Below, one piece after another: positions 1 to 8,100 of a stretch of 64,000 bases of DNA; positions within the stretch are counted from its first letter, which is position 1; each line of letters starts with the position of its first letter. The translations under genes and the position numbers were made by a program. Source of the stretch: Ammopiptanthus mongolicus (Eukaryota > Streptophyta > Magnoliopsida > Fabales > Fabaceae); the NCBI GenBank assembly GCA_039655645.1, contig CM077350.1, forward strand, positions 10,329,001-10,393,000, written 5' to 3'. The notes beneath the pieces are model-generated. The model was given only the letters and a program-made list of their open reading frames with translations, searched no databases and was not told the DNA's origin.

Positions 1-261
1 GACAACGTCTTCAAACACTAAAATCACTATAATTATTGTGCTCAATTCCTTGCCAAGCTTGGAGCAAGACGAGACGAGTAGTTGGCCTTGTAGTCATTTA
101 AAATAAAAAAAATCAATTGTCAATATTCGAGAGTAAAATAATCTATGCACATTAAATCCAATTCTCAAAAGTGTATCAAACTAGTAGTTTTCTATTCACT
201 AAATTAACATATTTAAAGAAGGATAATTTCAATATAAAATAGTCTTTGTTCATTAATTTAC

Positions 262-265
<4 letters not shown>

Positions 266-333
<68 letters not shown>
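266..333. repeat. (TA)n microsatellite
   Basis: An uninterrupted TA dinucleotide run of about 68 bp. The same position in copy 2 (near 16280) has only a few repeats, and in copy 3 it has grown to about 104 bp (19775-19878), so the array changed length after the duplication. Confidence 0.97.
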
Positions 334-336
<3 letters not shown>

Positions 337-372
337 AGTATTGAGTATTATAATAATTAATACGGTAAGCTA

Positions 373-556
373 CTCTTTATCCTTTGTGGTTTGGCTCAAA
401 ACAACTTTCCCTCCTATGCTATACAATTTGGCACTTTAAACCGCTATTATTTGGTTCAAAAATACCTTTCTCCTACGTAATATAAATTTGAACATTTACC
501 CTTGTAGTTTGACTCAAAAACACTTTGTCCCCTATACTATACAATTTGACATCTTA
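373..556 (+). repeat. Three ~60-bp direct minirepeats (CCTTTGTGGTTTGGCTCAAAA type)
   Basis: Three diverged units of about 60 bp each contain a [GT]TTTG[GA][CT]TCAAAA core, a pyrimidine run TTTCCCTCCTATG and an ACAATTTG end. The block recurs at 16302-16485 and 19933-20116. Related sequence in opposite orientation lies at 14036-14136 and 17136-17256 (CAAAGGGGGTAAATTGCC, AAACCAAACCACAGGGG). In the ancestral unit, without the gypsy insertion, these were inverted ends about 0.9 kb apart, which suggests a non-autonomous DNA transposon with repetitive ends. The family is not identified. Confidence 0.7.
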
Positions 557-561
557 CTTTG
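557..561. other. Target-site duplication CTTTG, left
   Basis: CTTTG here precedes the left LTR and CTTTG at 13373-13377 follows the right LTR. The empty sites in copies 2 and 3 read ACTTTGAGAC with a single CTTTG, which confirms a 5-bp duplication. Confidence 0.97.
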
Positions 562-749
562 TGTAACACCCCGATTTTTCATGCTTTCTAAGGACGATAA
601 ACTCAATTAATGAGTTTATATTTTTATCTGTGTTTTAGAAAATGATTTTGGGAAAACTAAGATCATAGTCTTGTTTCATAAAATCATAGGAGCCTTCGGT
701 TAAGTTTTGGGCCGAAAACTCGAACGAAAACCGATCTACGTTTTTCAGA

Positions 750-770
750 TGATAGTGTTTTCTACTATCA
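750..770. other. Conserved small hairpin in U3
   Basis: TGATAGT, loop GTTTTCT, ACTATCA: a perfect 7-bp stem, repeated at 9853-9873 in the right LTR. A related LTR family has a different, longer stem at the same place (33088-33110, ATAGTAGTA / TACTACTAT), and the reversed LTR has one at 56028-56048. The ability to pair is kept while the sequence changes. Confidence 0.6.
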
Positions 771-1083
771 CGACTTAATCTGGACTAACGAACGAAACCA
801 TTAGTCTTAGAATACATTCCTCTATCTTTTTCCTAAAATGTGTCCTGACGTCCAAAATATAAATAATATTTTATATTCGGGCCGATAATCGATCGAGGGG
901 ACGTTTCGAGCTGTCTTAGGGTTTTTCGAGACCCACGGTCAGATGTTTTTCATACCAAAATTGTATCAAGTTATTTGAGGAATTCATACGAGTGTCGGGA
1001 CGATTCCAAATATCGGGATGTGAATTGACCAAATTGCCCTTGGTTAATTTTATTACCAATTTACCTTTCCTATTATTAAACTA

Positions 1084-1200
1084 ATAAACCCTAAATATCT
1101 AACCACTTTTACTCTCAACCTCTCACTTTTCTTCTCTCATTTTCGGCAGCCCCCTCCCCCAAATTACCTCATCTTCTTCCTCCTCTCATTTCTCATTTCC
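1084..1200 (+). promoter_or_regulatory. Putative LTR promoter (TATA-like box and pyrimidine patch)
   Basis: CTAAATATCT near 1091 is followed by a stretch almost entirely C/T (about 1106-1200), a usual picture just downstream of plant start sites. The same arrangement occurs at 10187-10310 and, diverged, in the family B LTR near 33440-33560. Position is inferred from composition only. Confidence 0.35.
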
Positions 1201-3326
1201 CCTCCATTAGAACTCTTTTGAAGCTTGGGTTTTGAGCTTTTCTTGAAGCAACCTTCACCAATCTTGGAGGAAAGCTTCATAGGAGGTAGTAGTTCAACTC
1301 TATCTCTCTCAATCTCTCCTTTCTCTCCTCATATTTTCATGATCAAGGATGCTAGGGTTTTGTCCCTAAAATCTTTGAAAATCCATGAAAAATTGTAGGA
1401 AAATCGTATCTGTACCAAACCAGTTTCTATGGCCTAGGTTCATGACATACTTGTATGATCCAAGAGCTTAGAGCCAAGAAATCCCTATAGCTATGTTTTC
1501 TAGATAGGGGCCGAAACCCCCCTATGGGTGTAGGGTAGGGTTTTGGTTGGTTTTTGATGATCTGATCTGATATCTAGGGCTGTCACACTTAGTTAGGGTG
1601 TTATCCAGAAAATGAGAAATTTTGGAGCTCCCTAGCTATTTTTAGTGTAATAGGGCCGAACCCTAGGGGTGGTGCATTAGGAGAAATCTTTGTTTTGTAA
1701 GTTAATGCCGATATGTTTTACGTGTATGTAGTGATCGGCAGTGTGTTGGGAAGAGAAACAAGTTGATCGGGTGTTCCGAGTTGAGCTGGAAGCTACAAGA
1801 GGTAAGGGGATAAACCTGAGGAATTCCATTTCCGACAGCTATGTGCTGCATCGGTGTTTGTATTGTATTTGTATTGTATTTAAATAGTTATATCTGATGT
1901 TAGTTGATTTCTTGATTGACTGCTGTTGATTGGAATATGTATTGATGTAACTGCTGATATAGTTGAATGCATGTTATACTTGTTAAATGGTTATATGGAT
2001 GTATAGTGTGCCCTGCTGTGGGATTTAGGCATTAGAGGACCTAATTTTGATTAGGATCCGACATCGTGTAACTTAAAAGCTTTAAAAGTCTGAAATGTGT
2101 TTTGATAAGGAAAAGTGAAGTTGAAAAGCAAATAGGGCATTAGAAACCTTCAATATGTCTTAATTTGATAAGTAAACCCTTTTGAGTAATGTGGTTTCCG
2201 AAGTCATACTGAGTTTATTCAAGAAAAATGAGTTTGTGCAAGTTTTGTTTTAAGTTCGTATTTTACCGAAAAACAACGAAAGAAAAAGAAATGGTCTCTG
2301 GACCAAGTTTTGTTTTATAGAAAACCGATCCCGATGACTTTGTGTAAGTATCGGAGATTTTGGGTTTTTGGTTTTCGAGTTTTCAAGGAAAGTGGTTTTA
2401 AAGCTTAAAGCTTAGAAACTAGAAACCGAGACGTCGGGGTTCTAGGGTTCTGCAGAACACGTGGATCAAGGATCCGTGTTAGTCGTAGTCCTGTCGGCTT
2501 AGGGACAATCTTTGTGGTCCTGGAAGCTTGAGGATGTTTTTATAATCTTGAATCCAACGTCCTTGACTGGTGCATCGGTTAGGGGTGTTGGGATTTAAGT
2601 TGTTTTTGGGCTAAGTGTCCTGTTTTGAGAAAATGTGTTCTTGAGGCTTAAAGAGTCTAAGACATTATGGTGGTTGTTAGCGTTGATGCTACAACGAGGA
2701 AACATTGATGCGACAAAGATCAATTATCGGAAACTAGATAGGTTTCTCATGCATTAAATGCGGGGCAGACGTGCCGTGATACGAGGGACCTTGATAAGCA
2801 AGGAGAACCTGAGATGACTTACTTGTCATAACATTGTGCCTTGATGGACAATGGTGTCATACGTGTTCTGGGAACGTATTGTGCCTTGAGTTGGACAATG
2901 CAGTATGACTGTTTTCTTGTGGAGTACTTCTGATTGCGCCCCCATGTGATAATCGCGTAGTGTCATGGGAATCAAAGTACTCGTTTTTGGGCCAAATATT
3001 GGAGCCTGATCAGCTCATTTCGAATGGTGATGGGATTTCCGGAAATCTAGTAATCTAGTGTGAATATTAGTTGAGGTATATGGAAGTGCCATGCATACGT
3101 TTAGGAGATAACGTTGATTGTGGGGTACGAAGCCCTTGTGCATTTACCGTCATTTGTATCTGATGATATATGCCATGTTATATGATGATTTGAGTGAGTC
3201 ACAGTATATGAGTCTGTTGTGTGGATTGGGCATATAGTTGTTGTTTATGGATTCATATATTGGTTTCTCACCCTTGCATGTTTTTGGACGGGTTGTCCTT
3301 TGGTATATATTGTATCGTGTTTACAG

Positions 3327-3860
3327 ATGGTGCCGGAGCCGGATCACCTAGCGCACTCCGGGATGCGCGTCCTAGCGTTTGATCGAAGGACAGACCCAAC
3401 CGCGTGGGTCATCCACCCAGGGGTGGAAAGTGCGGCGTACACGGGACCAGTTTGCACTGTAAGCGGAACGACTGAGACGGGACCGCGGAAGAGTACTCGG
3501 ACAGTGGAGACCGTCCAGGTGCCTCTCCCTCCCATCGGGCTGATGCTGCAGGCCCTTATGGAGCAGGGTGTGATCGAGTCGGTCGCCCCCGCTGCACAGT
3601 CCCCGCAGCAACAGCTACCCCAGACGCCTCCCCCGCCTTTTGTCTTGGTAGCGGGCGAGCACGTCGTGGAGGATGTGGAGGAAGAGGAGGAGGAGGAGGA
3701 GGAAGACCCTGAGGAGGATCCTCAGGAGGACCCGGAGGATCATCTTTCGGATGCTTCTGATCCCCATCCACAGGGGAACGGGAATGTAGGTTCCCAGAGT
3801 TCTTCCTCTGGTTCCAGCATTGGACTTCCCTCCGGGGGATTGTCCAATGGTTTCCATTAG
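3327..3860 (+). CDS. LTR-encoded accessory ORF, left LTR copy (177 aa)
   Basis: Unrecognised protein encoded wholly inside the LTR. The ATG at 3327 is chosen because homologous ORFs at other loci start at the equivalent ATG, each preceded by an ACAG acceptor-like site; the frame is open upstream to 3219, but that part encodes an unconserved hydrophobic stretch. The N-terminal half has HLAHSG, AWVIHPG and SAAYTGPVCT motifs. The middle has TVETVQVPLPPI and LQALMEQG, then PPPPFVLV. The C-terminal part is an acidic run of Glu with DPEEDP repeats, then Ser/Gly-rich to the TAG. No signal peptide or known domain is visible from this start. Relatives: 12431-12958 (same element), 20755-20922 minus, 37911-38350 and 41009-41447 (all three broken). 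Conservation is clearer in protein than in DNA, with replacements such as VPLPPI/VPLAPI and MEQG/VDQG, which suggests past selection for a protein. Function unknown. Confidence 0.65.
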   Translation: MVPEPDHLAHSGMRVLAFDRRTDPTAWVIHPGVESAAYTGPVCTVSGTTETGPRKSTRTVETVQVPLPPIGLMLQALMEQGVIESVAPAAQSPQQQLPQTPPPPFVLVAGEHVVEDVEEEEEEEEEDPEEDPQEDPEDHLSDASDPHPQGNGNVGSQSSSSGSSIGLPSGGLSNGFH

Positions 3861-4274
3861 TCGGACCAGCTTAGGGTGTAGACCCCTTTTTTTTGAGGCA
3901 GTGGTTTTTGGGTAGTCTGTTAACGGCTACTGATGGCCATAGGTTTTAGAGATATGGTTCCAGACTGTCGCTGCCTAGTTTTATAGCTTTTAGAAGTTTA
4001 GAAATCATTCGTTCTTTTGTAAAGGGACTTGTTGTCCATCATATATATATGTATATATACCTTGTTCTAATTATTGTATATGAGTAATCCTGTGTTATCT
4101 GGAGTGATGTTCATACGTATAATTAATGACAAAAATTTTTTTGTCACGATTTCCAGAATCTGCTTATACAAAAGATATATTTTCCGAAAGTAAAACCAGC
4201 GAAATTTTATTTATTGTTTCACTAAGGGTTTTGAGTTACGAAAGTGGCACTGGGTTTTGAGGGTGTCACATTAG

Positions 4275-4286
4275 TGGTATCAGAGC
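4275..4286 (+). other. Primer-binding site, initiator Met tRNA
   Basis: TGGTATCAGAGC lies four bases after the LTR end and is the usual plant PBS complementary to the 3' end of initiator methionine tRNA. Confidence 0.95.
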
Positions 4287-4344
4287 TGGTCGAGTCTTTC
4301 GGGAATCCTTGGGGAATAGGTCTGTTGTGTTTGCTGTTGTGTGA

Positions 4345-5012
4345 TCTCTATATTCGCGAGCCAAAAGTGATTCGCGTCGCGAGCCCGAGAAGTTTCTTAG
4401 GGTATGTACTCTGTCTCGCGTAGCGAATAGGAAGTCGCGTCGCGTTTCTCGGGTATGTTCTCTGCGTCGCGTAGCGAAATGGATTTCGCGTCGCGAGGCA
4501 GAGGAGGGGAGTTGCATGTTCTCTGGATCGCGTAGCGAACCTAAATTCGCGTCGCGAGCCAGAGAAATAGTGCTCTGTCTCTCAGGTAGGTCCTCTGCGT
4601 CGCGTCGCGAATTGAGTTCGCGTCGCGAGACAGAGGAGTAGAGTGCATGGTCTCTGATTCGCGAAGCGAAGTGTATTTCGCGTCGCGAAGCAGAGAAGCT
4701 TTCTAGATGTGTTCTCTGCATCGCGTGGCGAACGGGATTCGCGACGCGAGGCAGAGGAGTGGTGTCTCGGTAGGACCCCTGCAATCGCGTAGCGAACTGG
4801 ATTTCGCGTCGCGAAGCAGAGGGCATGTTTTTGTATCGCGAGGCGAATGAACGTTCGCGTCGCGAGGCCGAGAGTTGTGTTCTGTTTCTCTGGCAGGCTT
4901 CCTGGATCGCGAGGCGAAGGATCATTCGCGTCGCGAGTCTGAGGAGCTGTTCCTTGACTCTCAAGCAGACTCTCTGGTTCGCGTAGCGAATCTGTTTCGC
5001 GTAGCGAAACCA
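4345..5012 (+). repeat. Array of eleven CpG-rich hairpin repeats in the leader
   Basis: The unit is CTCTGNNTCGCGTAGCGAA, a 4-8 base loop, TTCGCGTCGCGA, NNCAGAG. CTCTG pairs with CAGAG and the TCGCG/GCGAA blocks pair across the loop, giving stems of about 20 bp. Units begin near 4345, 4409, 4460, 4520, 4592, 4651, 4713, 4778, 4834, 4901 and 4972, spaced about 50-72 bp. The unit at 4460 closes with C-G after CTCTG and the unit at 4520 with G-C, a compensatory change. Spacers between hairpins are not conserved. The place between PBS and gag is where retroviral dimerization/packaging signals lie; that role here is inference. Confidence 0.85.
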
Positions 5013-5117
5013 AGGGTTGAGATGTTACTACTCTTGGAAATGTTGTATGTCTAGAACTGCTTATTTGCTTTGTTTTCTGGTTGCTATTTGACTGAATTTG
5101 GGCCTTGTAGGTCAGAT

Positions 5118-8100
5118 ATGGAACTAGAAATTGGAGCAGAAGCAGGACGTGGACGTGGACGTGGACGTGGCCGTGGACGTGGTCGCGGTCGGGGAGCTGG
5201 TGTCCAAGCTGAGGATGTTGCTGGAGCAACTGGAATGGATTTTGCTGCTCAGGCAATGGCTAACATGGTTGCGGCTATTGCTGTCCAAACTGCAACCATG
5301 AACGCCCACAATGCTCAGGAACAACTCCGTGCTGACCAGGCCGCTGAGGGTCGAAGCTTGACTACTTTCAGGCGTCAGAATCCGCCACAATTTTCTGGTG
5401 ACGTGGATCCTGAGAAAGCTAATCTTTGGATTCATGAAGTTGAGAAAATTTTTGAGTTGATACGTAGTCCCGAAGAAGTGAAGGTGCCATATGCCACATT
5501 CCTACTTATAGGAGATGCGGAATATTGGTGGAAAGGAACGAAACAACTACTGGAGGCAAATCACGAGGTGATTTCGTGGACGCTGTTTAAAGATCGCTTT
5601 TTGGGAAAGTATTTCCCTCAGAGTGCAAGAGCAAAGAAGGAGCAGGAATTCTTGCGACTACAACAGAGAGATATGTCAGTCGGGGAATATGCGGCTAAGT
5701 TCGAATCGTTGGCCAAGTATTTCCGTTTCTTTCAGAATAACCCTGAGGAAGAATGGAAATGCGAAGCTTTTGAGAGAGGACTGCGGTACGAGATAAAAGA
5801 GTTGGTCCTACCACAAGGAATTAGAAATTTTCAAGCACTCGTTGAGAAAAGCAGACAAATAGAACTGATGAAGCGTGGGAGAGACAATAGAGGGAACGTC
5901 GGAGGACCTTTCAGATTCAAGGGTCAATCTCAGGACCAGAGAGGGAAACAGATTCAAAAGAAACCATATTCTCGACCACCTGGGAACTTCCAGAAGCAAC
6001 CTTATCGACCTATTGCTCGTGCATCGGGCAGTGGAGGTCAAGGAGGGCAAAACCAAGGGAGGAAATGTTTCAAGTGCGGGGATTCATCGCATTTGGCAAA
6101 CAATTGTACTGTGAGGAATGACCATTGCTATCGTTGTGGACAACCAGGTCATTTTGCCAGGGATTGTAGAGCCCAGAATCCAGTCCAAACTGCGGACAGG
6201 AGTGGTGGAGCCAAACGACCGACGGCTAGGGGAAGAGTTTATACCCTGAGTGGTGCTGAGGCTTCGAACTCCGAAGATCTGATACAGGGTGTGTGTGACA
6301 TAGACGGTAATCTCTTATTAGTGCTCTTTGATTCAGGTGCAACCCATTCATTCATTTCTATGGATTGTGTGAAACGTTTAGAGTTATCTGTTTCTTCCTT
6401 GCCATTTGATTTAATTGTTTCTACACCCACTGCTGAACCTGTTGTTGTGAATTCTATATGTCTAAACTGTCCTATTGTTATCCAGGATAGACATTTTCTT
6501 GTTGACTTAATATGTTTGCCTTTAATACAATTAGATATAATTTTGGGCATGGATTGGTTATCTTCCAACCAGATCCTATTAGATTGTGCACATAAAACCC
6601 TAGTTTTTCCTAGTACTGAGATTTCTGGATTTTTAACCGCCAACCATGTTAGAACTTCTTCGAAAGAAGGAGATCCGAAATACGTGCTTTTAACCAACTT
6701 AGAAGTCGAGGGGAAGACCGAGCTGAGTCAGATGCCTGTTGTGAGAGATTTTCCCGAGGTGTTTCCAGAGGATGTTCCAGGTTTGCCACCTGTGCGGGAC
6801 ATAGAATTCTCCATCGATCTGATCCCAGGAACCGGACCGATATCGATCGCTGCATATCGAATGTCGCCTACTGAACTTGTTGAGTTAAAGACCCAAGTCG
6901 AGGACTTGTTATCAAAGCAGTTCATCAGACCAAGTGTTTCGCCATGGGGAGCGCCGGTTCTCTTAGTGAGAAAGAAGGACGGAGGTTCGAGACTTTGTGT
7001 GGACTATCGTCAGCTGAACAAGGTTACGATCAAGAACAAGTATCCGTTGCCTAGGATTGATGACTTGATGGATCAACTGCGAGGAGCTGCTGTTTTCTCA
7101 AAGATCGACTTAAGGTCAGGATACCACCAGATTCGAGTGAAAACGGAGGATATACCAAAGACCGCTTTTAGAACTCGTTACGGACATTACGAGTATCTCG
7201 TGATGCCTTTTGGAGTGACGAACGCACCTGCTGTTTTCATGGACTACATGAATCGGATTTTTCGTCCGTTTCTTGATAAGTTTGTTGTAGTGTTCATAGA
7301 CGATATTCTGGTTTATTCTAAGAATCGTGAAGAACACGAGGAGCATTTACGGCAAGTCCTTCATGTTTTGCGGGAAAAGATGTTGTATGCGAAACTCTTT
7401 AAGTGTGAGTTTTGGCTTGAAGAAGTCGGATTTTTGGGTCATGTTATCACAAAACAAGGAATTTCTGTGGACCCTGCTAAAGTAGAAGCCGTACTTTCTT
7501 GGGAAAAACCAAAGACTGTAACCGAGATAAGAAGTTTTGTTGGATTAGCCGGTTACTACCGAAGGTTTATTGAAGGATTCTCTAAGATTGTGTCACCATT
7601 GACTCAATTGATGAGGAAAGATCAACCTTTTGTTTGGACTGATCAGTGTGAAGAAAGTTTCCAAAAGATTAAGGAACTTCTGACTACTTCACCAGTGTTG
7701 ATACTTCCAGAACCGGGTGAACCTTATGAAGTATATTGTGATGCTTCACATCAAGGTCTAGGTTGTGTGCTGATGCAACACCGCAAAGTGGTGGCTTATG
7801 CATCACGACAGTTAAAGATTCATGAAAAGAATTATCCCACTCATGACCTAGAATTAGCTGCAGTGGTTTTTGCACTAAAGATATGGAGACACCATCTGTA
7901 TGGTGCAAAGTTCGATGTCTTCAGTGATCACAAGAGTTTGAAATATCTGTTCGACCAGAAGGAGCTCAATATGAGGCAAAGACGATGGATGGAGTTTTTA
8001 AAAGATTACGACTTCACGTTGCAATACCATCCAGGGAAGGCGAACGTCGTGGCAGATGCTTTGAGTCGGAAAGCCGTTCATATTTCAACTATGATGGTGA

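Larger units (their letters stand above)
1..561 (+). repeat. Tandem duplication unit, copy 1, left part
   Basis: This is the left part of the first of three tandem copies of a ~3.1 kb unit. The opening text (GACAACGTCTTCAA, then the TTGCCAAGCTTGGAGCAAGACG stretch) recurs at 16013 and, diverged, at 19112. The part holds an AT microsatellite and three ~60-bp minirepeats and no convincing gene. It ends in ACTTTG, where a gypsy element inserted. The same sequence continues uninterrupted in copy 2 (near 16481) and copy 3 (near 20111). Confidence 0.9.
562..4270 (+). repeat. Element 1 left LTR (3709 bp)
   Basis: TG...CA ended repeat, nearly identical to 9665-13372. In order it holds a short hairpin (750-770), a TATA-like CTAAATATCT (near 1091) followed by a long pyrimidine-rich stretch suggesting a leader start, a strong splice-donor consensus AGAG|GTAAGGGG (intron would start at 1802), about 1.5 kb without long ORFs, an acceptor-like TTTACAG ending at 3326, a 177-codon ORF, and a U5-like tail with a short AT repeat near 4041. 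U3/R/U5 borders cannot be fixed from sequence alone. Confidence 0.95.
4271..5117 (+). other. Element 1 5' leader between LTR and gag
   Basis: Non-coding leader with the primer-binding site, eleven CpG-rich hairpins, and a T-rich stretch ending CTTGTAGGTCAG just before the gag ATG. That end, with CTGAA upstream, resembles a splice acceptor. The related gag leaders at 38520 and 41620 keep CTTGTAGGTCAG and have CTGAC upstream. Long minus-strand frames across this stretch are by-products of the repeated CG-rich sequence. Confidence 0.85.

Noticed and set aside
3219..3326. Hydrophobic N-terminal extension of the LTR ORF as a signal or membrane segment
   Set aside because: The segment is also conserved as DNA in LTRs without the ORF (24220-24312, 36310-36404), and homologs begin at the ATG after the acceptor-like ACAG, so it is more likely intron or UTR.
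3344..3857. Four minus-strand ORFs opposite the LTR ORF (also 12448-12955)
   Set aside because: Shadow frames of GC-rich coding sequence; not preserved in the diverged homologs.
4345..5012. CRISPR-like array of regularly spaced palindromic repeats
   Set aside because: Plant nuclear DNA; units vary, spacers are not uniform in length, no cas genes; it lies inside a retrotransposon leader.
4266..5256. Two long minus-strand ORFs (232 and 224 aa) across the element 1 leader, rich in ASRRE and FATR-like repeats
   Set aside because: They are translations of the CpG hairpin repeats, which lack stops by composition; antisense to the element, no start or domain support, and the repeats explain the frame.
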